Positions 1 through 9,193 of a stretch of 64,000 nucleotides of DNA are shown here, in pieces (the first letter of the stretch is position 1; each line of letters begins with the position of its first letter). Location of the stretch: the NCBI GenBank assembly GCA_963842775.1, contig CAWJHQ010000011.1, positions 434,001 to 498,000 on the forward strand. Reading direction: 5' to 3'. The notes below the pieces were generated by a model. It worked only from the letters and a program-made list of their open reading frames with translations. It did not search any database and had not been told where the DNA came from. The stretch comes from R-RK-3 sp963842775. Its GTDB lineage: Bacteria; Pseudomonadota; Alphaproteobacteria; Rhizobiales; Rhodomicrobiaceae. The position numbers and the translations under genes were made by a program.

Positions 1-985
1 CTGCTTTATCGGCTCGGCGATTTGCTGGTCTACGGGCCGCTGAGAAACCGCATGGGCTTCTCCAATCTCCGCGTCGCATACACCGCCGGCGAGGCGATCG
101 GGCCGGAGCTGTTCCGCTTCTATCGCTCGCTGGGCATCAACCTGAAGCAGCTCTATGGGCAGACGGAAGCCAGCGTCTACATCACAATGCAGCCGGACGG
201 CGAGGTTTATCCCGACACCGTAGGCAAGCCCGCGCCAGGTGTTGAGATCAGCATCGCCGACACGGGCGAGGTGCTCTATCGAAGCCCCGGCGTGTTCCTC
301 AAATATTACAAGAACGACGAAGCCACGAACGCCACCAAGCTGCCGGGGGGCTGGGTGCGTACGGGCGATGCCGGCTTCTTCGACCAGCGCGGACATCTCA
401 AGATCATCGATCGCGTCAAAGACGTGGGACGCCTCAACAACGGTGCGCTATTCGCGCCGAAATATCTCGAGAACCGCATCAGATTCTACCCCGAGGTCCG
501 AGAGGCCGTGGCCTTCGGCCAGGGGCATGACTACGTGACGATGTTCATCAACATCGATTCGATATCCGTCGGCAGCTGGGCCGAGCGCAACAACATGGCC
601 TATGCCAGCTATCAGGATCTCGCGGCGCATCCCCAGGTGTACGACATCGTCGCCAAACGCCTCGACGAGTTGAACCGTGCCTTGGCCGAGGAACCGCAGA
701 TGGCGGCCTCGCAGGTGAAGCGCTTCCTGATCCTGCACAAGGAGCTCGACGCCGACGACGGCGAGATGACGCGCACGCAGAAGGTCCGCCGTTCCGCGAT
801 TTCCGAGCGCTATGGCGCCGCTCATTACGGCGCTCTATAACGGCTCGGCGCAATGCCACATCGCGACTGAGGTCACATTCGAAGACGGCCGCCGGGGCGC
901 GATCGAAGGCAATCTGCGCATCGTCGACGTTCGAACCTATCCGCCTCGCTCAGCCGGCGATTCCGTCAGGGAGGCCGCCGAATGA
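1..985 (+). CDS. AMP-binding long-chain acyl-CoA synthetase, 5'-partial, frameshifted near its end
   Basis: This is the C-terminal part of an ANL-superfamily ligase that activates a carboxylic acid to its CoA thioester. The frame is open from base 1, so the start lies outside the window. Visible motifs are YGQTE (the A5-type motif), RTGD (A7-type) and a lysine-rich tail for the C-terminal subdomain. The first frame stops at 840. The neighbouring frame continues without a break as family-like C-terminal sequence (starting LYNGSAQ, with VTFEDGRRG) to a TGA at 983-985. That TGA overlaps the ATG of the next gene as ATGA, which strongly suggests one extra base around 825-833. It heads a Liv transporter operon, so the ligase probably activates the imported acid. 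The family assignment is firm, the substrate is unknown. Confidence 0.85.
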
Positions 986-1803
986 AGGCCGACATGAAGG
1001 TGAGGCCAATCATTGCCGCGGAGGACACCAACGCGAACGGCGTCCTTCTGTCCGTGCAGAACGTGTCGCTGTCCTTCGGCGGCGTAAAGGCAATTCGCGA
1101 CGTGTCGTTCGACATACGCAGAGGCGAGATCCGCGCCGTGATCGGCCCCAACGGCGCCGGCAAGACGTCGATGCTCAACGTCATCAACGGCTTTTACCGC
1201 CCGCAGGAAGGCGTGATCACCTTCAAGGGCCGCCAGCGGCGAGCCATGCGGCCCTACATCGCCGCCAGCCAGGGAATCGCGCGCACCTTCCAGAACGTGG
1301 CGTTGTTCAAAGGCATGTCGACGCTCGACAACATCATGACCGGGCGGACGCTCAAGATGCGCTGCGGGTTGCTCTCCCACATGGTCCACTTCGGCCCGGC
1401 CAAGCGCGAGGAGATCCGTCATCGCGAGGCGGCCGAGCACATCATCGATTTCCTGGAGATCGCGCACATCCGCAAAGTGCCGGTCGGCAAGCTGCCCTAC
1501 GGTCTGCAGAAGCGCGTCGAACTCGGGCGCGCGCTGGCCATGGAGCCGGAGTTGCTGCTGCTCGACGAGCCAATGGCCGGCATGAACCTCGAGGAGAAGC
1601 AGGACATGTCCCGCTTCATTCTCACCGTGAAGCGCACCTTCAACACCACGATCGCGCTGATCGAGCACGACATGGGCGTCGTCATGGACCTGTCGGACCG
1701 TATCGTGGTGCTCGACTACGGCAGAAAGATCGCAGACGGGACGCCTGCCGAGGTGCAGGGCAATCAAGCCGTGATCGATGCCTATCTGGGCGTCACGCAC
1801 TGA
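982..1803 (+). CDS. livG: Branched-chain amino acid-type ABC transporter, ATP-binding protein LivG
   Basis: This is one of the two cytoplasmic ATPases of a Liv (HAAT-family) importer, 273 residues. Walker A GPNGAGKT lies near residues 55-62, the family Q-loop TFQNVALF follows, the signature region is the variant PYGLQKR near 172, and Walker B LLLLDEP is near 187. The long insert between the Q-loop and the signature is typical of LivG rather than LivF. Its start overlaps the ligase stop by ATGA, and livH begins 10 bases after its stop, so this is one operon. Next to an acyl-CoA ligase, such systems usually carry organic or aromatic acids rather than leucine. That is inference. Confidence 0.93.
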   Translation: MKADMKVRPIIAAEDTNANGVLLSVQNVSLSFGGVKAIRDVSFDIRRGEIRAVIGPNGAGKTSMLNVINGFYRPQEGVITFKGRQRRAMRPYIAASQGIARTFQNVALFKGMSTLDNIMTGRTLKMRCGLLSHMVHFGPAKREEIRHREAAEHIIDFLEIAHIRKVPVGKLPYGLQKRVELGRALAMEPELLLLDEPMAGMNLEEKQDMSRFILTVKRTFNTTIALIEHDMGVVMDLSDRIVVLDYGRKIADGTPAEVQGNQAVIDAYLGVTH

Positions 1804-1813
1804 GGAGCAAGGC

Positions 1814-2743
1814 GTGGTCTTTTTCGGTCAGTTCATGGAGGTGTTTATCGGCGGCCTGCTGGCGGGGGTGCTCTATTCGCTCGTCGCCATCGGCTTCGTG
1901 CTGATCTTCAAAGCGTCCGGTGTTTTCAATTTCGCGCAAGGGGCCATGGTCCTGCTGGCCGGGCTCGCCCTCGTGCGCTCGCTCGATTTCATGGTGGCGA
2001 GAGGCGTTCCGGTATGGGGCGCGATTCTGCTGGGCCTGGCTTTCGCCGCCCTGGTCATGGCGATCACGGCCTGGGTGATCGAACGCTTTGTGCTGGGCCC
2101 CCTGGTCAATCAGGACGGATTGACGCTCTTCATGTCGACCATCGGCGCGACGTTCATCATAGAGGGCGCCGCACAGATGATTTTCGGGTCGGACGTCTAC
2201 CCGCTGCGCTTGTTCCCGACGGATGCCTGGTTCCTGTTCGAAAGCCTCTTTCCGGGCGGCATCCTGGTCAACAAGCTCGATGTCTGGGGTGGCCTGATTG
2301 CCGCTTTGCTGGTGGCGGGGCTCGCCATCTTCTTCCAGAAGACCAGCACCGGCCGCGCGTTGCGCGCCGTCGCCGACGATCACGCGGCCGCACAGTCCGT
2401 CGGCATCCCGATCGGCTGGATCTGGTTCGTCGTCTGGCTGATAGCAGGTTTGGTCGCGCTGGCAGCGGCGACGGTATGGGGCACCAAGCTCGGGGTGCAG
2501 TTCTCCATCACCTTCCTTGCGCTCAAGGCGCTCCCCGTTCTGATCATCGGCGGCCTCACCTCGATCCCGGGCGCTATCGTCGGAGGGCTGATCGTGGGTG
2601 CGGGTGAGAAGATCGCCGAGGTCTATCTTGGACCCCATATGGGCGGCGGCATCGAATATTGGTTCGCCTACGTGCTGGCGCTGGTGGTGCTGCTGGTACG
2701 GCCGCAGGGGCTATACGGCGAACGCATCATCGAGCGGATCTGA
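1814..2743 (+). CDS. livH: Branched-chain amino acid-type ABC transporter permease LivH
   Basis: This is an inner-membrane permease of the LivH family, about 309 residues with eight or so hydrophobic segments. The family hallmark FNFAQG near the second segment and the conserved GGLTSIPGAIVGG loop near the C-terminus are both present. A GTG at 1814 preceded by AGGAG at 1803-1807 is preferred as the start. The frame is open further upstream to 1778, but that stretch overlaps livG and has no ribosome binding site. The stop is 11 bases before livM. Confidence 0.92.
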   Translation: MVFFGQFMEVFIGGLLAGVLYSLVAIGFVLIFKASGVFNFAQGAMVLLAGLALVRSLDFMVARGVPVWGAILLGLAFAALVMAITAWVIERFVLGPLVNQDGLTLFMSTIGATFIIEGAAQMIFGSDVYPLRLFPTDAWFLFESLFPGGILVNKLDVWGGLIAALLVAGLAIFFQKTSTGRALRAVADDHAAAQSVGIPIGWIWFVVWLIAGLVALAAATVWGTKLGVQFSITFLALKALPVLIIGGLTSIPGAIVGGLIVGAGEKIAEVYLGPHMGGGIEYWFAYVLALVVLLVRPQGLYGERIIERI

Positions 2744-2754
2744 GGAGACAACGG

Positions 2755-3882
2755 GTGCTCTATCGCGAAGCCGGCCAGTTCAAAACCTCTTATTCCGCTG
2801 ATATGGCGATCTTCCCGATCCGCCAGGATCGCATGGCGCTCTATCTTGTGCTGGGTTTCGCGTTTGTCGGCGTGCCGCTGCTCGCGACTTTTCATATATG
2901 GCCGTTCGGCAGCGACTATATCCTGCGCGCCATCCTTCTCCCTTTTCTCATCCTTGCGCTTGCCACGATCGGGGTGAACGTTCTTGTCGGCTATTGCGGG
3001 CAGATCTCGCTCGGCAGCGGCGCGTTCATGGCAACCGGCGCTTACAGCGCCTACAAGTTCGCCACGGGAGTCCACATTCCGCTCACCTGGCTGGGCACCG
3101 AGATTGCCATTGCGCCGCTGCCGGTGCTGGCCTCGATCCTCCTCGGCGGCCTGATGGCTTCACTGGTCGGCATCCTGTTCGGTATCCCCAGCCTGAGGAT
3201 CAAGGGCCTTTATCTTGCGGTGGCGACATTGGCGGCCCAGTTCTTTTTCGACTGGCTCTACATTCGCGTAAAGTGGTTCACGAACTACGCGCCTTCCGGA
3301 TCGGTATCGGCGCCCGAACTCAACGTCCTCGGCCTGACCATCCACACCTCGATCGAGCGCTATCTCCTGTGTCTCGCCTTCGTAACGGTCTTCGCCTTCA
3401 TGGTGAAGAATCTGGTGCGCGGGAATTTGGGGCGGCAGTGGATGGCGATCCGCGATATGGACATCGCCGCCGAGCTCATGGGCATCCGCCCCTTCTACGC
3501 CAAGCTGACGGCCTTCGCCGTATCGTCCTTCATTGTCGGTGTCGCCGGAGCGCTCTGGGCATTCGTTTATCTGGGCGCCTGGGAACCGCTCGCCTTCAAC
3601 ATCGACCGGTCGTTCCAGCTCTTGTTCATGGTCATCATCGGCGGTCTGGGATCGATCCTCGGATCGTTCCTGGGTGCCGCGTTCATCCTGATATTGCCGA
3701 TCATGCTCAACCAGATCCCGGCCCAGCTCGGCATGCCGCTTTCGACCGAGACGATCACGCATCTCGAACTCATCATCTTCGGCTCGTTGATTTGCATTCT
3801 TCTCATCAAGGAACCGCATGGGTTCGCCAGGCTGTGGTCGCTCGGCAAGGAGAAGTTGAGACTCTGGCCCTACCCCTATTGA
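2755..3882 (+). CDS. livM: Branched-chain amino acid-type ABC transporter permease LivM
   Basis: This is the second membrane subunit of the importer, about 375 residues. It shows the LivM core with YCGQISLGSGAFMATGAY near residues 80-95 and the C-terminal segment GGLGSILGSFLGAAF. The GTG at 2755 follows TGAGGAGA at 2742-2749, the stop and ribosome binding site of the previous gene. The frame is open upstream to 2659 within livH, but that extension is arginine- and alanine-rich shadow sequence. Its C-terminal tail after the last membrane segment is short. A 120-base gap separates it from the binding-protein gene. Confidence 0.92.
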   Translation: MLYREAGQFKTSYSADMAIFPIRQDRMALYLVLGFAFVGVPLLATFHIWPFGSDYILRAILLPFLILALATIGVNVLVGYCGQISLGSGAFMATGAYSAYKFATGVHIPLTWLGTEIAIAPLPVLASILLGGLMASLVGILFGIPSLRIKGLYLAVATLAAQFFFDWLYIRVKWFTNYAPSGSVSAPELNVLGLTIHTSIERYLLCLAFVTVFAFMVKNLVRGNLGRQWMAIRDMDIAAELMGIRPFYAKLTAFAVSSFIVGVAGALWAFVYLGAWEPLAFNIDRSFQLLFMVIIGGLGSILGSFLGAAFILILPIMLNQIPAQLGMPLSTETITHLELIIFGSLICILLIKEPHGFARLWSLGKEKLRLWPYPY

Positions 3883-4005
3883 AGGGCTGACGCCAGATCG
3901 GGTGCCGGCGCGCAATGTGGAGCGGCGCGCCGCATCAACGAACAACAAAAAGGCTCGCAGTAGAAAGCCCCGGCGACCGTGCCGGAGGCAAAGGAGGAAG
4001 AACAT

Positions 4006-5320
4006 ATGATCCGCAAGATACTGGCCCTGGCAGCCGTCGGCGTGACGGCGATCGCGGAGCCTGCGTTTGCCCAGAATGAGCAGTTTATCCCGATCTTGTC
4101 CTATCGGACGGGCGCCTATGCCGTGAACGGCGCGCCATACGCCAATGGCGTGATCGACTATTACAATATGGTCAATGAGCGCGACGGCGGCGTCAACGGC
4201 GTCAAGCTGACCTACGAGGAATGCGAGACCGCCTACGCCACCGACAAGGGCGTCGAATGCTACGAGCGGCTCAAGGGCAAGGGCCCCACTGGCGCCTCCT
4301 ACGTGAACCCGCTGTCGACCGGCATCACCTTTGCCCTGACGGAAAAGACCATCACGGACAAGATTCCGATCATCACCATGGGGTATGGCCGCGCCAACTC
4401 CAAGAACGGCGCCGTGTTCAGCTGGAACTTCCCGCTGCTGGGCACCTACTGGTCCGCGGCGGACATCGCCATCCAGCATATCGCCAAGGAAATGGGCGGC
4501 ATCGGCAAATCTCAAGGGCAAGAAGATCACCCTGGTGTACCACGACAGCCCCTATGGCAAGGAGCCGATCCCCGCGCTGCAGGTGCTGGCCGAGAAGCAC
4601 GGCTTCGAATTCACGCCGGTTCCCGTTACGCATCCGGGCGTCGAGCAGAAGTCGCAATGGCTGGCCATCCGGCAGAACCGGCCCGACTACGTGCTGCTCT
4701 GGGGCTGGGGCGTGATGAACGGCACCGCCATCAAGGAAGCGGCGGCCGTCGCCTATCCGCGCGACAAGATGCTCGGCGTGTGGTGGTCGGGTGCGGAGCC
4801 TGACGTGACGCCGGCGGGCGCTGACAGCGTCGGCTACAAGGCACTCATGCTTCAGCACGGTGCGCAAAAAACGCCCGTCCACGCGGATGTCGAGAAGCAC
4901 GTTTATGCCAAGGGCAAGGGCATGACTGAAAAGGAGAAGGTTGGTGAGGTGCTCTACAATCGTGGCCTGATCAATGCCATGCTCGGCGTCGAGGCAATTC
5001 GCACCGCACAGGGCAAATTCGGCAAGAAGCCGTTGACCGGTGAAGAGGTGCGCTGGGGGTACGAGAACCTCGATCTCTCTGCAGCGCGCCTCAAGGAACT
5101 CGGTTTTGAAGGCATGATGCGGCCCATCAAGATTACCTGTGCCGACCATGAAGGTGCGCGCGACGGCCGTGTGCAGCAGTGGGACGGCAAGGCGTGGAAC
5201 ATCATCTCCGACTGGTACACGGCGAACCAGGAAACGACCGAGCCGCTGGTCAAGGACGTCTCAGCCAAATATGCGGCCGAGAAGAAGATCTCGCCGCGCG
5301 ATTGCTCGAAGGAGAGCTAG
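4006..5320 (+). CDS. Branched-chain amino acid-type ABC transporter substrate-binding protein (one frameshift)
   Basis: This is a periplasmic type I binding protein of the LivK/Peripla_BP_6 family. ATG 4006 follows a strong AAGGAGGAA, and residues 1-23 form a signal peptide ending in AFA. The first frame runs to about 4508 (ending IAKEMGGIGK) and the second frame takes over at once (LKGKKITLVYHDSPYGKEP) to the stop at 5320. One extra base in the run ggcaaatctcaag near 4508-4511 explains the break, and the joined protein of about 437 residues has the normal family length. A GC-rich hairpin separates it from livF. An indel error is more likely than a real lesion, because both halves are fully conserved in style. 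Confidence 0.88.
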
Positions 5321-5346
5321 CGCCGGGCGCGTATTGATTGAAGACG

Positions 5347-5374
5347 TTGGGGGGCGGCGGCGGTCGCCTCCCAA
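5347..5374 (+). terminator. Stem-loop between binding-protein gene and livF
   Basis: An inverted repeat with arms TTGGG...GGCG and CGCC...CCCAA encloses a short GC loop. Only one T-triplet follows, so this may be a weak terminator or an mRNA-stabilising processing hairpin. Either would let the binding protein be made in excess of the ATPase. Confidence 0.4.
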
Positions 5375-5414
5375 TTTGTCGCAACGTTAAAGACGTCAAC
5401 CCGGAGCAATCTTC

Positions 5415-6254
5415 GTGTCGCCAGCCCTGCCTGCCGCAAAATCCGAAACGGCAACGCCCATACTTGCGGTGAAGAACATCGAGGTGATCTACGATCACGT
5501 CATACTGGTGCTCAAGGGTGTATCGCTCGAGGTCTCGGAGGGTGGCATCGTCGCCATCCTGGGCGCCAACGGCGCCGGCAAGTCGACCACATTGAAAGCG
5601 ATTTCCAACCTCATAAAATCCGAGCGTGGCGGCGTCACCAAAGGCGCGATCGAGTTCAAGGGCGAGCGCGTCGACGGCCTGACCCCGAGCGATCTCGTGC
5701 GCCGCGGCTGCATCCAGGTGATGGAGGGCCGCCGCTGCTTCGGCCATCTTACCGTCGAGGAGAATCTGCTAACCGGCGCCTACACGCGCTCGGCCGGTGC
5801 CGCCGCCGTCAAAGACGACCTCGAGATTGTGTATGGGTATTTTCCGCGCCTCAAAGAGCGCCGCTCGTCGCTGGCAGGCTACATCTCGGGCGGCGAGCAG
5901 CAGATGACGGCGATCGGCCGCGCGCTCATGTCGGCGCCCAAGATGGTGCTGCTGGATGAGCCGTCGATGGGTCTGGCGCCGCAGCTGGTGGAGGAAATAT
6001 TCGATATTGTGAAGCGGTTGAACGCGGAGCAGGGGCTGTCGGTGCTGCTCGCCGAGCAGAACACCAACATGGCTCTGAAATATGCAACCTATGGCTATGT
6101 CCTCGAGAATGGGCGCGTCGTCATGGACGGCGAGGCCAAGTCGCTGCGCGAGAATGAGGACGTGCGCGAGTTCTATCTCGGCATCGGTGCCGGCGACCGC
6201 AGGAGCTTTCTCGACGTGAAGTCCTATAAGCGGCGCAAGCGCTGGCTGGCGTAA
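5415..6254 (+). CDS. livF: Branched-chain amino acid-type ABC transporter, ATP-binding protein LivF
   Basis: This is the second ATPase of the first Liv importer, 279 residues. Walker A GANGAGKS lies at about residues 50-57, the signature ISGGEQQM near 157 and Walker B LLDEPS near 181, followed by the LivF-type GLAPQLV. It starts with GTG 5415 behind CCGGAG. The C-terminus carries a basic extension (SYKRRKRWLA) longer than in classical LivF. It ends the operon and is convergent with the HbpS-like gene. Confidence 0.92.
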   Translation: MSPALPAAKSETATPILAVKNIEVIYDHVILVLKGVSLEVSEGGIVAILGANGAGKSTTLKAISNLIKSERGGVTKGAIEFKGERVDGLTPSDLVRRGCIQVMEGRRCFGHLTVEENLLTGAYTRSAGAAAVKDDLEIVYGYFPRLKERRSSLAGYISGGEQQMTAIGRALMSAPKMVLLDEPSMGLAPQLVEEIFDIVKRLNAEQGLSVLLAEQNTNMALKYATYGYVLENGRVVMDGEAKSLRENEDVREFYLGIGAGDRRSFLDVKSYKRRKRWLA

Positions 6255-6303
6255 GCGAGATCTGCCTGCGCCGCGCTCTCTGACACCGCACATGGGAATC
6301 GGC

Positions 6304-6320
6304 ACGGTGCTGAGCACCGT
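6304..6320. terminator. Perfect hairpin between convergent genes
   Basis: Perfect 8-base arms ACGGTGCT and AGCACCGT with a one-base centre lie between the livF stop and the stop of the HbpS-like gene on the other strand. There is no clear T-tract on either side, so termination is inferred from its position. Confidence 0.4.
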
Positions 6321-6343
6321 ACCGACCCTATGCAGTTGCAGGA

Positions 6344-6808
6344 TTAAATACCGAGGCCGGCTTTGGCACACTGTTCGTCCTGGTCGCCGGTGACTCCGCT
6401 CACCCCGATTGCGCCGGTGACCTTGCCGTCAACCATAATCGGCAATCCGCCGGGCGAGGCGAAGACGCCGGGCAGGGTGGCCGTCGCCGGGCTGCCCTTA
6501 TTGATCCCCTCCATGAAAACGCGAGTGGGGCGCCGATAGGTCGCCGCGGCCCTGGCCTTGCCAATGGCGATGTCCATGCTGGCGGTCTGCGTGTCGTCCA
6601 TGCGCTCGAAATACACCAGGAACCCGTGTGTATCGACCACGGCGACGGCGACGTTCCAGTCGTTCTTCCGGCATTCGGCGATGGCGCCGGCCGCGAGGTC
6701 CTTCGCGGCCGCGGTGTTGATCGCCGGACCGTAGCCGGGGCGCTTGTCCTGGGCCGACGCATCGGCGGCCAAAGCGACGAGCGCCGCGGCAAACAGAACT
6801 CTTTTCAT
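6344..6808 (-). CDS. Secreted HbpS/GlcG-family (DUF336) protein
   Basis: A 154-residue protein with a signal peptide ending near ASA (residue 19). It is followed by one complete GlcG/HbpS domain: AVVDTHGFLVYFERMD, a central PGVFASPGGLPI segment and a C-terminal GVSGVTGDQDEQCA. Members of this family bind haem or small ligands, and some sit next to catabolic enzymes. No enzymatic role can be stated. The ATG follows GGGAGGAAATAG in the antisense direction. It is transcribed alone, convergent with livF. Confidence 0.85.
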   Translation of the reverse strand: MKRVLFAAALVALAADASAQDKRPGYGPAINTAAAKDLAAGAIAECRKNDWNVAVAVVDTHGFLVYFERMDDTQTASMDIAIGKARAAATYRRPTRVFMEGINKGSPATATLPGVFASPGGLPIMVDGKVTGAIGVSGVTGDQDEQCAKAGLGI

Positions 6809-7013
6809 CTCTATTTCCTCCCTTAGGATGATGAGTGAACAAACAACTACATCATGACCATAGCCTCGGTTTCAGGCAAGTTTGCTGGGGGAGGAGTTCG
6901 AGGATCAGCGCCCGCGTACGGCGTATTTTGGATCAACATCTCGCGACCTCCCAGTCGCGAGGCAATCACCGTCGGTAAGGCTTGGCGCTGTCAGTGAAGT
7001 ATCCCCGATCAGC

Positions 7014-7538
7014 TCATGCATTCAAAAGCGCCTGCATGAACCGGCCGCTTGGAAAATTCCTGCCGGGGCAACTCGTCATTTCGCCGGGCGTCTTACCATG
7101 CAAAGTCACGTGCTCGGGAGGAATGCGAAATCGCTGCATCAAGCTTCGGGTCAGCGCAATCGCAGCTTGAAATTGCGAGTCCGGCACCTGCGCCGTTTCA
7201 AAGTCTCCGATGAGGCAGATCCCGATGCCGCGAAAATTGCGGTCCAGATTGCGGCCTGATACATGGGCGCCCCATATTCGAAGGCGCCAGCGTCCGGTTT
7301 CCACGACTTCTCCAGGCCGGAGGCCATTCCCGTTGCCGATCAAAAAGTGATAGGGGATCTCGTCAATCGGGTCATTGGGCTGCCGTTCCTGATGAACGCG
7401 CCGCAGCAGCTCGACGTCGCCATAGGCCCCGCCGCTGTGATGGATTGTGATATAGCGCCACCTCTTCGGCCAATAAAGCGCCGACACGATGAGCAGTCCG
7501 ACCGATCCCAGGAGCGCGAGTACGCCGCGACAATTCAT
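7014..7538 (-). CDS. N-acetylmuramoyl-L-alanine amidase, PGRP/AmiD type, membrane-anchored
   Basis: A 174-residue protein with an N-terminal membrane anchor (residues 5-23), then an amidase_2/PGRP domain. Zinc ligands are visible as ITIHHSG (about residues 33-34) and as the H...C pair in LHGKTPGEMTSCPG close to the C-terminus. The family cleaves the bond between MurNAc and L-alanine in peptidoglycan. The start at 7538 is chosen because GGAGG lies 6 bases upstream. An in-frame codon four residues earlier lacks such a site. The anchor without a peptidoglycan-binding domain suggests a periplasmic, membrane-tethered enzyme. Confidence 0.85.
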   Translation of the reverse strand: MNCRGVLALLGSVGLLIVSALYWPKRWRYITIHHSGGAYGDVELLRRVHQERQPNDPIDEIPYHFLIGNGNGLRPGEVVETGRWRLRIWGAHVSGRNLDRNFRGIGICLIGDFETAQVPDSQFQAAIALTRSLMQRFRIPPEHVTLHGKTPGEMTSCPGRNFPSGRFMQALLNA

Positions 7539-7579
7539 TCCTGCCTCCAACCTCCACGGGCGTGGCCCGACACAGCCCC

Positions 7580-8332
7580 TTAAGTGAAGGTCTGAAGGTT
7601 GACGTCTTGAAGCTTAGAGCCCGCAAGCAAAGCCTCAAGCACCTGCTTCTTGAGAAGGAGGCACTGCGAACGAGCAAGTTTGACGATGCCGGAAACCTCG
7701 CTCACCTCACAGGCATGAACCAGTTCCTTTTGCTGACCGATGATCAACTGAGTGAAGTCGCGCGATTGGAATCCGAGATGGAGAACTCTCTCGGACTGGT
7801 CGAGTATCTGACCCAGCAGATGCGCCAGCCGTAAATTTCCCGAGAGCTCTGCGAGGGCAAGGCGAAAGGCGCGATCAGCCGCGAGGAATGCAACGTGGCT
7901 GCGGAGCGTCTCCGGCTTCAGGACTTTTTTCGCGGCTTGCTTGACATCTTCTAAACCCCGCTCCGTCATGCTCGATGCAGCCACCCTGAACACTTCAGGC
8001 TCTATCAGGCTGCGGACATCGAAGATCTCATTGGCGTCCCGCAGGGTGAGTGGCGCGATGACGTAGCCACGCCGCGGCTCGCTCTTGACGAGCCCTTCCT
8101 GCATCAAGCGGGTCAGTGCGGCGCGTATGGTTGCCTTTTTAATCAGGTATCGATCGCCGATCTGCTTCTCTGTCAGAGCTTCACCGGGGCGCAGGACGCA
8201 GGCGACGATGTCGCTCTTCACCTGCTCGTATGCCTGTTCGCTACGGAGTACGTCGGCGGTCGATGGCGGCGCCTCCCTGCCAGCGTTAGGAGCTGATTTC
8301 GACGATGTGGCTGTGACTTTCGGACGAGTCAT
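7580..8332 (-). CDS. GntR-family transcriptional regulator with FCD domain
   Basis: A 250-residue regulator. A winged helix-turn-helix spans about residues 33-98 (with KKATIRAALTRLMQEGLV and the wing RRGYVIAPL), followed by an all-alpha FCD ligand domain (ANEIFDVRSLIEPEVFR onward). FCD regulators usually respond to organic acids. The gene is divergent from the cupin gene at 8435, and a 6-5-6 palindrome lies between them at 8395-8411, so it probably controls that gene and itself. The N-terminal 30 residues are a disordered, Ser/Pro/Ala-rich tail. Confidence 0.88.
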   Translation of the reverse strand: MTRPKVTATSSKSAPNAGREAPPSTADVLRSEQAYEQVKSDIVACVLRPGEALTEKQIGDRYLIKKATIRAALTRLMQEGLVKSEPRRGYVIAPLTLRDANEIFDVRSLIEPEVFRVAASSMTERGLEDVKQAAKKVLKPETLRSHVAFLAADRAFRLALAELSGNLRLAHLLGQILDQSERVLHLGFQSRDFTQLIIGQQKELVHACEVSEVSGIVKLARSQCLLLKKQVLEALLAGSKLQDVNLQTFT

Positions 8333-8394
8333 ATTCGCTCCGTTTGGGCTAACCCGTTGACGCCGGCATCAGCACGCGCTTATGGTTGAGCATC

Positions 8395-8411
8395 TCAGAT
8401 TAAGTATCTGA
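8395..8411. promoter_or_regulatory. Candidate GntR operator (TCAGAT-N5-ATCTGA)
   Basis: A perfect inverted repeat with 6-base arms and a 5-base AT-rich centre sits 24 bases upstream of the cupin start and 63 bases from the regulator start. A second partial half-site (ATCATCT) follows directly. Its size and place fit a dimeric FadR/FCD-type binding site. Binding itself is inferred. Confidence 0.5.
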
Positions 8412-8434
8412 TCATCTCACAAAGGACACTGGCA

Positions 8435-8998
8435 ATGCCGCTTTCCGCCAGCTCAACCCTCCACGCGGCGACCGATGAGATCGTCAACGCCGCCACGCGT
8501 CCCGATCCCCTGGAACGAATAACAACGGTGTTGCGCGATATTACCAACCATTTTCACTCATTAGGAGTGCTCGTTCATGAAGAGGACGACGACGAGGTGC
8601 TGCTACACGCAAGCCAGAACCTGACGATCTATCACATCACGCTATCGCCCGGCCTGCAGTACCCACCTCACAACCACCTGATGGATGCGTTGATCGGCAT
8701 CTACAAGGGTGGCGAGACAAACTTCGTTTATCCGGTCGCTGACGGCAAGCTCGGTGTTCCTGAAAGGCGCAACTCCATCGCGCCTGCCGTGGTGCACTTA
8801 CCCCCGCATACGGTGCATTCCGTCGCGAATACCGGCAGCGCACGATCGGGCGCGCTCCATGTGTATCTCGGCGATCTCCTAGGGACGCATCGACACCTGT
8901 GGAGTCCCGAAAGCAATCAAGCCGAACCATTCGACAACGATCGCTATCTGGCCGGTGCCCAGCCCATCGAGCAGTCTGTTTCCAAGCAAGAGAAATAG
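8435..8998 (+). CDS. Cupin-fold metal-dependent protein (cysteine dioxygenase-like)
   Basis: A 187-residue protein of the double-stranded beta-helix superfamily. The metal-binding cupin motif 1 is seen as YPPHNHLMDALIGIYKGGE (near residues 71-90), and motif 2 contains LPPHTVHSVAN. Fold similarity suggests a small-molecule dioxygenase or binding protein related to cysteine dioxygenases, but no cysteine-tyrosine crosslink pair can be assigned. The ATG follows AAAGGACA. It is divergent from a GntR regulator, which argues for induction by an acidic metabolite. Confidence 0.75.
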   Translation: MPLSASSTLHAATDEIVNAATRPDPLERITTVLRDITNHFHSLGVLVHEEDDDEVLLHASQNLTIYHITLSPGLQYPPHNHLMDALIGIYKGGETNFVYPVADGKLGVPERRNSIAPAVVHLPPHTVHSVANTGSARSGALHVYLGDLLGTHRHLWSPESNQAEPFDNDRYLAGAQPIEQSVSKQEK

Positions 8999-9193
8999 TG
9001 AACGTCGCCGGCGCAGAATTTCACCACTCGGCGTCACGGCCGCTCACATCGCCTCCGGGCGCGCAAAAGCCAGCATGTGGCCTGAGGGCGGAACGCGGTG
9101 ATCTCGGTGGAATCCCGTCACATTTGTCACTCTCACCATTCGATGCCCAGGCGCTAAGCCTATCTCACGACGACCAATCAGAGGATAGAAGAC

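Noticed and set aside
937..1800. Long minus-strand frame opposite livG
   Set aside because: It mirrors a fully conserved ATPase gene and has His/Arg/Gly-rich shadow composition with no start signal or motif.
3160..4530. 456-codon minus-strand frame opposite livM and the binding-protein gene
   Set aside because: It covers two recognised genes and the gap between them. The length is due to high GC and lack of antisense stops.
7562..7834. Plus-strand frame opposite the end of the GntR gene
   Set aside because: The opposite strand encodes a conserved FCD domain, and this frame has no ribosome binding site.
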